From Falciphora oryzae (lineage: Eukaryota; Ascomycota; Sordariomycetes; Magnaporthales; Magnaporthaceae), in NCBI GenBank assembly GCA_000733355.1, contig JNVV01000015.1, positions 540,663 through 604,662 of the forward strand: a DNA stretch of 64,000 nt, read 5' to 3'. The position numbers and the translations under genes are program-made. Shown here in pieces: positions 12,355 through 23,657 of the stretch (its first letter is position 1; every line of letters starts with the position of its first letter). Below the pieces are notes generated by a model. That model was not told the origin of the DNA, made no database searches, and worked only from the letters and a program-made list of their open reading frames with translations.

Positions 12355-14043
12355 CTACCCGTCGCCGTGCCCATTCGGAGTTAGGACACGATCAATCATC
12401 CTAGACCACTCTGTCAGGTCTCCAGCCGCTGGCCTGGGCAATGGCTGGACATTGACAAGAGGGATTGTCGCCGACGTGCCTGAGCTCGGGGTGGATCTTC
12501 GCTGCGAGCTCGCCGAAATTGAAAGAGTTGGCGCCCCTCCTTCCGAGTAAATATGCCCCCCGTCGCGGTCTAGGAGGCTCCTAGAGCGCACGGATTGTTG
12601 TGGCGGGTGTGTTCTAGACCAGTAGTGATCCTTGGCGGCATCCCAAGCACGTCGGCGATTCATTTCTTGATCGATGGCGGCCTGGTCCAAGCCTGGCCAG
12701 TTGGCGTCCATCTCGGCCCTACGTCGACCCTCGCGCATCACCATGTCCGGTGTGAAGGCCTCCGGCGAAGACACTGCGATTTCAAGTTGTCAGTATACTG
12801 TATCATGAATAGCAGATGTTGTCAGTAGGCTGGGCGACCGGGCGGGTGACATACAGTCCTCTGAGGCATTTTCAGCATCGGATTCTTCACTTTGATTCCG
12901 CCTCTTCCTCCTGTGGAGCCGGTCCATCGACTTCCTCGCCCACTTTTGAGTTGAAGTTATGAGGCTGATGCCGCAAAGCTCCAGGTAGGTGGTATGCTGG
13001 GAGCCGTAGTCTGGATCAAAGCACGCGCCGTATTTAGGTGCGAAGACGTCCATATCAAGCACAAAGTCGCCGCTCAGGATGACATCAACGGGGAGATCGT
13101 CCAAGACGTAAAAGTCGCACTTGACCGGCTTTTCTCCGATCCCGAAGTCCCAGTCTAGGCCGGAGACAAGGCCGCGGGTGAATGCTGTCGAGCCATCGGC
13201 AAACTGGACCTCGACGCAGGCCGCATCGCTGGTGTCGATGTTGAACCCCCGTCGCAGTGCCATGGCCGTCGACATGGCCATGATCTCTGAGCCGGTGTCG
13301 GGGAGCGCCCAGGCCACCTCACCGTCAAGATAACCGCCGATCCTGTCTGTACCGCCCCCGAGAAGCCGGAGTCGGAAAAGCTTCCGGGAAAGGGTACTTG
13401 CGGTCCGCAAGATGCGGTTCTTGTGCTGTGTGAATGTCTTGGTCGCTTTTAGGAACGCGCTCCCGAGGGCCAGATGGCTGGTAAGCACGTCGAGGACATG
13501 GCAAACGACCGAGTGAGTCTTCTGTTCGCCTCGGAACCTCCAGTCTATGCGTACATCCCCGAGAGAGTCGACTGTCTTGCCGGAGGCCAGTACGACGCGC
13601 TTTTCGTCCGTTGGCACGATTTCGAGGCCGAGCCTGCGGACAAGGCTCGAAGAGATGAAGCACCCATCGGCACCCGTGTCTGGGAGAGCATCGACAGGAA
13701 CGCCATTGATCTCGCCCGGAGCGGATAAAATCGGGACGCCGGGGTTGTTTCGAGTAGGTGTCTGTTCGCCGAACTCCGTGCCGTTTGCTTGCCATTTTAG
13801 GGGCGACCGATTAAAAGGAATAAAAGAATTCGACGATGTGTCCGTTTCGCCCAGAGCGTGTATGAACCCGAGGCTGGGGTCGTTTCGAGTAGGTGTTTGT
13901 TCGCTGAACTCCCTACTTGTCTCCCCTCCTAGCGCTCTTTGATACCGTGGATAACCAAGATTGAACGATGGAGCCAAGAACTGCCTTGAATACGCAGACC
14001 CATTACCACCGAGGGAAAAGGGAAGGGTTCCCGTCGTAGCCAT
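12355..14043 (-). CDS. retropepsin-like protein with two DTG motifs
   Basis: Two exons (14043-12855 and 12773-12355) separated by an 81 bp intron give 535 residues. Residues about 110-215 form a retropepsin-type aspartic protease domain with PDTGADGCFI (Asp 122). A second one begins at about 240 with LPDTGSEIMAM (Asp 249) and contains VILSGDFVLDMD. Retropepsins work as dimers, each subunit giving one aspartate. Here both aspartates sit in one chain, as in pepsin. There is no reverse transcriptase or integrase sequence around it, so this looks like a host gene, not a retroelement. Upstream of the first domain an EQTPTRN motif is duplicated (about residues 48 and 93). An in-frame ATG lies 30 codons further upstream at 14133, but that stretch contains an apparent branch point and acceptor (CTAAC then CTCCTAG), so I start at 14043. 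The C-terminal exon is unrecognised. Confidence 0.8.
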
Positions 14044-14615
14044 AAGCGCAGAGATTATAGAGATCCAGCCCTTCCTAGGAGTTAATTGTGTTAGTTTGGC
14101 TGTCGCCCGAATGGTCAACAATCTGTTGCACATTTATCGGCCTTGGGAGAAATCGATCCTGATAGTCCATCTTGCCACACTTTTGGTAGCCTTTTCCGCG
14201 CCGTCGATGCTGGGATTAGCTAGTTGGATTGTGTAGGTAGGTAGCTGTTTCTGATGGCTTGTCGATGGTGTTTGGGAACGGGATGCTGAGGCGCGACGGG
14301 TTGCGGGCTGGTAGAGTTCGATTTGGATCCAAAGGTTTGAAAACAGAGAGCGCAAGAGGATGTGGTTAGATTGCAGTCGTGACAGGATTCTTTCTACCCT
14401 CTCAGCCCAACGAAGCAGATTGCCTGTCATTGGAAGAGGAAGCCACCCTGCCTCTCGAAATGCATGTACACACGTCCCCTTACTATTGGTTGTTTCTAGA
14501 CGGCCAAATCGGGGCGGCCTAACCGCTAGCTATTACACCCCCACCCAGACTGGCATTTTCTCGCACCGATTACCCCCCTACCATCGCAAGCCTGATTCCG
14601 AAGAGCCTCACCTAC
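14044..14615. other. divergent promoter region
   Basis: 570 bp between the leftward retropepsin-like gene and the rightward DUF6594 gene. No other gene is supported. A possible 5' intron end of the leftward gene lies at about 14070-14100. Confidence 0.5.
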
Positions 14616-15653
14616 ATGGCCGATGCCTCAGAGGTTGGCTTCGCATACGCCGCCAGGTGGATTGCCGCCGACAGCGATGGCGAGACGTTCGTGTTCCGAA
14701 AGTTCGACCGGCTTGCCGTCCGGAACCTATTGTATCTTCAGGCCCGCATGCTATCGCTGGAAAAGCGTATTGGCGAGCTAGACAGCACGGTGATCTCGGA
14801 TCCGGGGCTGACATTGCCCGAGATCATGCGTGACTGGGAGCTGCTCAAACAACATGATAACAGCCCGGATGGGCACCCAAAGGCGAAGGAGCATATGAGG
14901 GCGCTAGAAGAACTCCAAAAGGCAATTAAAGAGTACCGTAAGACGATGCCCTCGGGAGGTTTCCGGTGTCCGGTTGCTGATAACGCTTCTTTGGGGGCGC
15001 AGATGAAGCCCTCGACCTGCAGCACAGGATATCAGCCTTGAGCTCTCCAAACAAAAGGGTCGTCAAGGCGTACAGGGCTTTCCTCGAAAACACCCCTTGC
15101 CTCGCAGGGCCATCGGGCCGGTTCCTGGACGACGCCTCAGACCTCGTGGCCATCAAGAGCCCGGACGACCATGACCCCCTGTCCGAGATGCTAAGGCGGA
15201 ATTGGCCGGTTTCGGCTGCAAAGGTACGTACGTGGTGGCCCCTAATTCACACCTTCTCTCTCCCACCCTCTGACGCAACGCCGGCGATGGCAATCAGCAC
15301 TCCGCGGCAGACTTGGAGGCGGGCATCGGCCGCTTCCAGGAAAAATCCATCGTGCTGGCGGCCAACTTTATCAGTATTTTCCTCGCCGTGGCGCTGCTCG
15401 CCGGGTCCATCGTGGGCCTCTCCTTTTTTCAGGATCGATTCGGTAGGATCGCCATAGTCGCCGGGTGTACGATAGTGTTTGCCTTGAGCCTCGGTATCAT
15501 CACAAACGCGAGGCGTCCAGAGATCTTTGCGGCCACTGCGGCGTAAGTACAAGTCGGCGATCTACTCAAATCACGCACAGCTGGCTTTGCTAACGTGCCT
15601 GCATGTAATCTAGATATGCTGCTGTGCTGGTGGTATTCATCAGCACCCAATAA
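14616..15653 (+). CDS. DUF6594 family membrane protein
   Basis: Four exons (14616-14958, 15003-15223, 15298-15542, 15614-15653) give 282 residues. The N-terminal part is helical (FRKFDRLAVRNLLYLQARMLSLEKRIGELD). A segment DLVAIKSPDDHDPLSEMLRRNW follows, and the C terminus has three closely spaced membrane helices starting at IVLAANFISIFLAVALLAGS and ending in ARRPEIFAATAAYAAVLVVF. The ARR-EIFAATAA-AAVLVVF ending is the hallmark of fungal DUF6594 proteins. Their biochemical role is unknown, though they are numerous in Sordariomycetes genomes. The last intron splits the AATAAYAAV motif, which confirms the splice. Intron 1 is only 44 bp with a weak GTTTCC donor. It is required to bring the frames together but is the least certain joint. 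Confidence 0.85.
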
Positions 15654-15818
15654 AAGAAAGAAGGATCTAGCGTGGAGAGTAAGGAACCAGAAACCACCGC
15701 CCCGGTGTATTGACATTGAAGATAGCCTGTGGTAAATCTCTCGTTATAATGGGACACGAGACGAATAACGAGAAGCCCTATTGATACATGCCCATCTTGA
15801 TCTGCTTTCTCCCTGTTT

Positions 15819-18016
15819 TTACAACTTGGCCTTGGCGCCAGGCTGCGAGTTGATCTCGGCGTACATGCGATCAATCTCGCCGCGGAACGCCCTGGCCGTC
15901 TGAGGACGCTTGAGCTTGAGACTGTTGAGATAGCAATTGTTAGTATCGCATTTTCTAGACCGCCCAAAGAAAACAACAAGAAAACTTACGTAGGCGTGAG
16001 AAGCTCGTTGACAATCGTAAAGGGCTCGACAGCCAAGTGCGCGGCCTTGACCCTCTCGTAGCTGTTGAACTTGTGGCTCTTTCCAATGTCGTCAATGTGC
16101 TTCATGAAGGCCTTGTAGATCTTGGGCTCCGCGCAGGCCGCCCGGATGGCGTCCAGGTCCTCCTTGACGATCTTGCGCGAGCCGCCCAGAACCTTGGTGG
16201 CCCAGGGCGCGAAGTGCTCCGGGTCCACGCCGAAGATGGCGACGAGGGTCGACTCCTTGCCGTCGCCGTGCACGAAGGCGGTCGCGACAAGGTTCGAGCT
16301 GCCCATGTAGACGTTCTCGATGCGCTCGGGCGACACGTACTCGCCCTGCGCCAGCTTGAGCACGTTCTTCTTGCGGTCGATGATCTTGAACCGGCCCAGC
16401 TTGTCGACCTCGACGATGTCGCCCGTGTGGAACCAGCCGTCGGGCTCGATGGTCTTGGACGTCTCGGCCTCGTTCTTGTAGTACTCCTTGAAGATGATGG
16501 GGCCCCTGATCAGGAGCTCACCACGCGGGTTCGGCTTGTCCGTAACGTTGTACTCCAGGTCCGGCGCGGACTCGATGCACATCTCGCAGCATGGGGACGG
16601 AGAGCCGATGTTGCCGATGGTGAAATCGCCCTGGGACTGCACTGTGCCGACGGCGTATGTCTCCGTCATGCCGAAGCCCTGGCTGAAGATGTTGCCAAAG
16701 GCAGCGCGCAGGAACACCTGCACGTCCGGGTCCAGCTGCGCGCTGCCGCTGATCATAAACCGAGCACGGTCGAGTCCCACAGCGGCAAGCACCTTGGGCG
16801 TCCAGATGCGGTCGTAAAGCAGGTGCTTGTTGGTGGCCTGGCCGGGCGGAAGCTTCATGTTGGCCTTCTTGGTGGCAATGATGTGCCGCGAGAGCGCGCC
16901 CTTGACGCCGTCGGCCTCAACAGTGGCAGCCTGGATCGAGGTGCTGAAGCGGTTGTACAGACGCGGGACGGACATGAAGCCGTGCGGGCGCAGCAGCTTC
17001 AAGTCCTCGACCAGGCCCAGAATGTCGCCGTGGAAGTAACCAATGCAGCCACCCTCGGCGATGACGGTCTGGTCTGCCATGCGACCATAGATGTGGGCCA
17101 ATGGCAGGTATGACAGGTGCACATCGTTGGGGCGCACAAAGTTGGCGCTGCGCGAGGCCGTAATGCCGGCGACCGCGTTGACATGGGTGAGAACCACGCC
17201 CTTCGGGTCGCCGGTCGTGCCCGAGGTGTAGTTGATGGTCACAATGTCGTCCTTGTGCGGGGGCCGCATCGGGCGGCCAGACTGCAGGCCAATGGCCTCG
17301 ACCTGGTCCATCGAGAAGATCTGGAGACCAGCATTGGCAGCCATCTGCGAGAGCAAGGCCAGCTTGGAGGTGCCGGCCGGCTCGCCGGCGTCCAGAGGGT
17401 CGAGCGAGATGATAAACTTGAGCGAGGGAGTGCGCGGAGCAAGCTTTATTAAGGTAGGGATGTGGGGGAGGGAGGAAATGACGCAGACCAGCTCGCCATG
17501 GTTGATGATGTACTCGGAAGTCTCGGGACCGAGCGTCTCGTAGAGCGAAATGGGGTAAAGGGACTGCGACACGAGGGCGAGCTCGGTGATCTGCCACTCC
17601 GGGCGGTTCTGGGCCCAGAGGCCGACGCCGTACTTGTCGGCGGTGGCGCCGACCCTCTTGTGCAGCTCGACGATGCCAGCGCCGAGGTTCTTTCTCCGCT
17701 CGGCAGCCTCGGCATAGGTCATCCAGACATACTTGGGCTCAAAGGACTGCGACTGCGCGTTCCAGGGGCGCCAGCCCAGGAACTTCTTGTTGGCGCGCTT
17801 CTTGAGGATATCCTCAAAGAGGTCGTGGAAGGTCTGAATGTGCTCGTCGAAGGTGTGAAGCAGCGGGCCGTCGCGGAACCTCCAATTGCGGTAGACGGGG
17901 GAGCGGTTGGGGCGCTCGCTACCAGGAACGGGCAGCGCATAGGGAGCGCCAGGCGGCGGCGGCTCGGCTATTTGCTTGATGTACGTGGCCGTATCGACGT
18001 TCTTCGGAGGAGACAT
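15819..18016 (-). CDS. long-chain fatty-acid-CoA ligase, AKL C terminus
   Basis: Exon 1 is 18016-15990 and exon 2 is 15921-15819, separated by a 68 bp intron, giving 709 residues. It is an ANL-superfamily acyl-CoA synthetase of the fungal FAA type. NYTSGTTGDPKGVV (about residues 261-274) is the ATP-binding loop, FGMTETYAVG the acyl-AMP motif, GWFHTGDI about 530, and DRKKNVLKLAQGEYVSPERIE the hinge and fatty-acyl motif. It activates long-chain fatty acids with ATP and CoA for lipid synthesis or beta-oxidation. The small last exon ends in GAKAKL. The terminal tripeptide AKL fits the peroxisomal targeting signal 1 consensus, so at least part of the enzyme may act in peroxisomes (inference). The tripeptide exists only if the last intron is spliced. 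Without splicing the protein ends just after the exon 1 boundary. Confidence 0.96.
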
Positions 18017-21000
18017 GATTTCGGTCGAGGCGTCCGCCAGGCAATTGTCTTGTATCGTATCGTTTGGAGAGACGGGTGCGCTGGCGCAACTGGGAGGGAG
18101 AGTCGCGACTAGTCGCGTTGTCCAGGAAGTCTAGGGGGTGCCTGGTCGATGGCTGGAGGTGAGAAAGGAACGAGAATGAAAGCAAGTGAAGGGAATGCGC
18201 AAAGGTTCAATGCTAAGCAGTAGTTTTCCGAGGCCAGCCACACAAAGGGTAGGCAGAGTCCGATTTGGAGGTGGTCGTTGTTTGGCCGGCCAGTCTTTGC
18301 CAAGGTCCAGCGACTGTCGCACCCGTGCCGACGTTGGAGCTGAAAAGGAGGGGAGGCAGGGATGGTGAGAGTGATGCGCCCCACAGCGCTGAACCTCGGC
18401 TCATCGTTTGGCTCTGCCCTCAGCGCAACAACACAGGTCTGGTTCCTCCCGTCTGCTACTGTAGATTCAATCCTCCCGTCTTCTCGATTGATTGCTTGCG
18501 CACGCTGCAGATGCGCGGCAGCCAATTGCACTGTTGACGGGCAGTTAGTTTAGTCATCCAAAGATCGCTGCTCTTGAGGGTCCTCCCGAGCTAATCTCCC
18601 GCCGACCAGGTAACGGCTCTCGCATTGCGGCGTAGGGAGGAGATTTTTGCCCATCCTCCCTCGCTCGATTCTTTTGGGAGCATGTCTGATTGCTTGTCCA
18701 TCGTCCCAATGCGTCCCACAACTTGCGAGGTTACCGTAGCCTCGCCAATGCAAACACCAGACACTGCATGCTGTCAACAGATTAATCGAGTCTGCCGTGC
18801 CGCAGAAGCATTCGCCCAACGGCTTGCACCCGTGGCACCTTCCATTCTCTGCAGCACACCCACATACCAGATTCCCTCCAGATGACCTCAGCCCCAGCCT
18901 TGGCGACTTCCCCAAGCTGGGGGAGCCAATCAGCGTCGGCTTCTCGGATGCGCAAGACGCGGGCAATTGCCGAGTCGCGGTCACAATCCGCCTGAAGCTG
19001 TTGGCATGTGACCGCGCCTGCCGTTCGCGGCTTGACTCAAGAATCCGTGTCCGCCCGCTGTCGCGCCACAGCCGAGGTCATTTCAGAAGGAAAATGAAGC
19101 CTCACCTAGGTGTGGCTCAGGATGCCTGAGGCGTCAAAATCGGCGTCGAACCAGTCTCTGCTGGCAGTCGAGTCCGTGGATGGCAACATCCTCGTTTGCG
19201 CCATGCTTGGGGTCGAAATTCGTCCCGCGAGCCCTCGACGGTGTAGTAGTGAATAGAGCATCACTGATAATTTGCTTGAATGCCCGCTCCTCCATGGAGT
19301 ATCGAATCATTCCTAGACTGCCAGCTTTTGGAGCAAAAGGACTGACGGGTCGGGATGGCGACTGATCCGATGGATTTTCGAGCGACGCTGGACCGGCCGA
19401 TGACGGGGGTTTAGCTTTTTACACAAATATTGCTATGTGCGAATGCGGGCAGCCAGTGCAAAACAGGCTCGACAGGCGTGCTGATATAGGCTCGTGCGCC
19501 GTGCTAATACACGGCGCTGTTGAAAAGAACGTGTCGTGCTTTTCGGCAAGCATCGCGTCGGTTCTGTCGACACGTCATTGCGTTCGAGACCAAAATCTTT
19601 TGAGAGCGCACCATCAGCCGGTGATGGAGGTTAGTTGAGAAAGACACAGATCGGATGGGTACCTGGTTCAAACACGCCAAACGCCATCTCTGCAGCCACT
19701 CACTTCCACTCAAAACAATGGCGCCTGTCTGTCACTGTCTGGACTGTCACCGAAAAGCGGCGAAATGCTTGGCGATAGCTTTGACATCACAAGGGGGGCT
19801 CCATTCACATCGAAAACGCGAGGGTCTGCCCGGAGCAGACACATTTCCTCGAGGCGCCATGGAGATCTGGCAGAATCCCGTGTCATCCTGCCGCCAAGCA
19901 CACTAATCGGTTCCATCTCTTGACTCCAAGCGGGTCCCTCGTGGCGGCGGGATTCGGCCGCAGTCGTGCTCTGTCCGCCAAACGACTCCTTCTTGCCCCC
20001 CCCGGCAGCTCGCCCTAGCAGTTCCGGTGTGGGTGACCCACCGTGCAGAGAAAAATCACGCATCCCTAGCTGCAGGGAGACAGCTTGAGACTCCTGCGTG
20101 CGGACACAGAGCGTGTGCACAAGCACCAGCCCGGCTGATACAAAAGAACCAACACGGGTTGAACTGCCTCCAGACAGGAGTCGGGGGCCTGCTGGACGAC
20201 TGACATGATCGCCGTGGCTCTCGGGGCCAGACGCCGAACACGAGGTGTTCGGTCTGGACTGGGTGCGCATGGGACGGCTGGGCTTTGGCGTCCTTGCACC
20301 GTGGTCTCTGCGGAAGTAAAACATGGGCATTTCCACGACGAATGGCAAAAGCCCAACGGGAAAACGCTGGTTTCCCATTGTCCCCAGATGCCTGTCCAAG
20401 CACCCTCCGGGGATCCCTCCGCCAAACCATTTCTTTCCTAATCCGACCAAAGAGGGCTCCATTGCAGCCCACTCTCTGCTGCAGAAGATGGAAACATGAG
20501 GGCCGCTGCCGGCCGGCGGGCCCTCGAAACGGGCCTCCTCCGGCGTTGCGCGAAGGGGCCAGGGGCCCCCCATGCCAAGGACCTGACATATTGGAGACTG
20601 CCAAGACCTCGATCGGTGTTTCTTGCCCTTTCTCAATCGCCACGGATGGGTATCTGAGCGGAAACCCCGTCGCCTCTGGGGCCGCCGTGGATAATGAGAG
20701 TGTCCTCGAGATATACGAAGTGGTGATGAGAGGCTCCATTTCGTCCGCCAGCAGGGACAATCGAGCCGACTCTCGAGCCCCTTCCTGCTATCTCACCCCT
20801 ATCGCGCCCCATCGTCCTGCGGGGGGCGAGATGTGGAAGGGCGAGGGCGAGGGCCATTTGAGGCTAGACTGCCTCCGCAGGGTCGAGACAATACTCCTGA
20901 CTTGCTCGCAAAAAGTCTCCTGCTGCTACCTTTCTTATGCATGGCGCTATTCGACTCATGGGCGAGAGGTGCGTGAGCCAGCAACAACTCAGGCGGCGGC

Positions 21001-21100
21001 GGTTGCTGGGGGAGGACATATCCGACATGACATGGGGTCTGCGGGCGGAGAGTAAGTGCAGCCGAGGGAAGGTATGGAGAGATCTCCAGTGCTTCTTCTG

Positions 21101-21126
21101 TTTTTTTTTTTTTTTTTTTTTTTTTT
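21101..21126 (+). repeat. T26 homopolymer
   Basis: Twenty-six consecutive T residues in the gene-poor interval. Its length in the assembly may not be exact. Confidence 0.9.
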
Positions 21127-22599
21127 CCCTGGCGGTGATTGCAGACAGATTCACCACTGATCAGCAGCATGTGCAACGTCAATCTCAAATCCGCTCCCAA
21201 GACCAGACATTCCGTGCAGCTGTTGTTAGCTCACGTTGTTGTTGGTCTGTCAAAGGTTGTTGGCGTTCCCAAAAAGCTTGGGGCCTGGATGTCGCTCGAA
21301 GAAAAAAACCAAGCTTTTTCACCAAGCCGATGGGATCTGCGGCGGATGGTCTCGGCGATGCGCTGGGCGGGCACCTGCTGAAATGGGCCCTGGAGCAGGC
21401 CCCTGTGCTCCCTGCGCGCAGGCCCTGCAGGGACCCGCGTTCGCTGGTAGGCTGCGTGCTGGTGGGGCCCTCAGCTCGCTTCCGGCGGGCTGGTGGGTGG
21501 ATGCAGAAACTTGGAAACGCAACGCCAAAACGGCTGCCAGCGATGGAAATCCAACCAGCGTTTTGATCCAGCGTTATTCTCCATTCTCAGCGCCTCCTTT
21601 GATTGCCGTCCGTGCAGAACCCTCCCCTAGCGCTGCGGCACGTCGCATTTGATGGACACCAGACCGCACTGGACGCTTCCCATTTGCCCCCTTCGAACTC
21701 CGACTCGAAGGCAACGTCTTGGCGTTCTGGAGTCTTGGATGGAGCAGCGGCGCCAGGGAAAGAAAGCAAAGCAACACTTGGCCGCGTCCTGACAAGCGGC
21801 GAAATCATCTGAAAATGCTTGAATAGGGGGCCTGTTAATCTCCTTTGCCTGCGCGGCCCACGCTGGCCGACCGTGAGACATGCTGGGCACTGTTGACAGG
21901 AAACAAGACGGGGCTGTGGCGGGCACGGCATCAAGCGCGACAGCACAAGCCCTTTTGGCCTTCGGAGGCGGATGCTGGAAAACAAAAAACGGGCGACCAC
22001 AACGCCAAGAGCCTTGCAAAGTTTTGCGTGCTGTTTGGAGGCGATTACAGCCCAGGATGGAAGTTGGCCCAGCCGCCATCGCCCACTGTCTTAGCCTCGG
22101 GCGTTTTTCTCTTGGAGCTTGGCATGGACAAGGCTGCCAGACGCACAACGCCGGCAACGGCAGCGGAAGCGGACAAGCGGGCGCGGCACACAGAGAGCCA
22201 AGCACCACGGCCAAGATTTTCGCTTTCGACCGGCAAGCATGCATCCCCTGGTTCACCCACCCCCGTCGGCTGCCGCACGAACAACACCCTGGCATCCCCG
22301 TTTCAGATAGGCTTCAGAAACCCAAAAATGTCCCTACGCAGCGGCGGCTGCATCGCGAAAGGCAAGACATTGCGGCTCCACACCTCCCAAGAACGACGGG
22401 GGACAAGGAACCATGGGGAGAAAAGAAAGAAAGAGTGGGAATGGGAAGAGAGGCGCCCGGGCGGCCCAAACGGAGGGGTGGAGAGAGAGAGAAGGGCAAC
22501 GACGGGCAGGCCGCGCGAGTCGCTTGCTGGGACGGCGGGAAGAAGGGCAATCCCATCCGTCAATGGGAAAACCGGTCTCGGCAGTAAAGCATAAACACT

Positions 22600-22914
22600 T
22601 TCCCTTCCGCCCCCCTCCCCTCGACCTCCGTCCCTCTTCTTTTTACTCCTGCTGCATGAACGAGAAGGTCCTTGGCCCTGTTTCCTTTTACCCTCTTCTT
22701 TCGTTCCCTCCTCTCGCCCATCCGCCACCTTTTGCCAGCTTCCACCCTTTCTTTCCCTTCCCCGTCTCCAGAGCGCACTAGCCTGCAGCTTATTTTTGTC
22801 TTTCCATTGTTGACTGTGTTTTATACTCGGTTCCGCCGCTTGACGCTCATCGGATCACGAACTCGAACCCACCTGTTCCGCTCCTTCATCCCTATTCTCT
22901 AATATTATATATAC
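22600..22914 (+). promoter_or_regulatory. CT-rich promoter with TATA-like element
   Basis: A long C/T-rich stretch (about 22600-22765) is followed by TTATATATAC at 22905-22914, 67 bp before the start codon of the NCE102-like gene. Pyrimidine tracts of this kind are typical of strongly expressed filamentous-fungal genes. The assignment is inference from composition and position. Confidence 0.4.
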
Positions 22915-22980
22915 TCCGCGGACACACGAACCTGCTGAGGAACAAGAGGTCCAAGGCCGGCCGCAGAAGGCGTCGTCACA

Positions 22981-23657
22981 ATGATTAGTCTCATCCTCCC
23001 GATTCGGGCCACTCAGGCCGTATTTTCCATCATAGTGATGGGCTTGTCAGGATATGGTATGTCTATTCTATAAACCAGCGGAAGGAGATCGGGTTGACTG
23101 ACGCCACGCCCAACAGTTGCCAACTGGTACCACTTCGACACCCTCACGGAGTCGCCGTCACAGATCAACTTCCAGGTCTTCTCGGCCGTCTTCTCCATCC
23201 TCTCCATCGCCTACCTGGAGGGCTCCCAGAGGTTCTTCCCGAGAGGTTAGTAAGACACAGCATACCCGTCCAGAGGCGACACCTTCCCCGACTAAACTAA
23301 CGCATCAAACGAACAGCCGCCAACCCCATCGCTGCCCTCGCCGTCGAGGCCGTCAACGTCATCTTCTTCTTCTCGGGCTTCATCGCCCTGGCCGTCTTCA
23401 TCAACGGCCTCGTCTTCTGCCGCGGCACCGTGTGCGGCTCGGCCCGGGCCTCGACCGCCTTCTCGTCCTTCCTCTGGCTCCTCTGGTCCGCCTCGCTCGG
23501 CCTGACCGCCATGGCGCACTTCAAGACCGGAGGCGGCCTGAGCTTGGGGGGCTTCGGGCGGCGCAGCAGCGGCAGCGGCGCCATGTCTCAGACCCAGCCG
23601 CAGCCGTCGGGGGGCGCGGGCCCGTCCCTGGAGAAGAAGACCGATTCCGCGGCCTAA
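22981..23657 (+). CDS. MARVEL-domain eisosome protein, NCE102/FhnA-like
   Basis: Three exons (22981-23056, 23117-23245, 23317-23657) give 181 residues, close to the usual 170-180. There are four membrane helices: about residues 5-26 (ISLILPIRATQAVFSIIVMG), 40-60, 75-100 (NVIFFFSGFIALAVFING) and 118-140. The sequence ANWYHFDT lies between helices 1 and 2, and a glycine/serine-rich cytoplasmic tail ends the protein. This is the architecture and signature of NCE102/FhnA, a MARVEL-domain protein of the plasma-membrane compartment that helps organise eisosomes and responds to sphingolipids. Both introns split codons and both joints restore the conserved frame. The TAA stop overlaps the ATG of a second open frame downstream (TAATG). 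Confidence 0.92.

Larger units (their letters stand above)
18017..22980. other. gene-poor 5 kb interval
   Basis: No gene is supported across almost 5 kb. Several open frames of 200-300 codons exist (for example 19710-20636 minus; two overlapping frames at 21845-22594 plus). They overlap each other, lack motifs and have no consistent third-position bias, so I treat them as chance. A pure T run of 26 lies at 21101-21126. The right end is the pyrimidine-rich promoter of the NCE102-like gene. A non-coding RNA or a very long 5' leader cannot be excluded. Confidence 0.45.

Noticed and set aside
16037..17113. 358-codon open frame on the plus strand
   Set aside because: It is antisense to the acyl-CoA synthetase gene, with no motif.
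19710..20636. 308-codon minus-strand open frame
   Set aside because: It overlaps other equally long frames, has no biased third positions and no recognisable domain.
21845..22594. Two overlapping plus-strand frames of about 240 codons
   Set aside because: They overlap almost completely in different frames, so at most one could be real, and neither has motifs.
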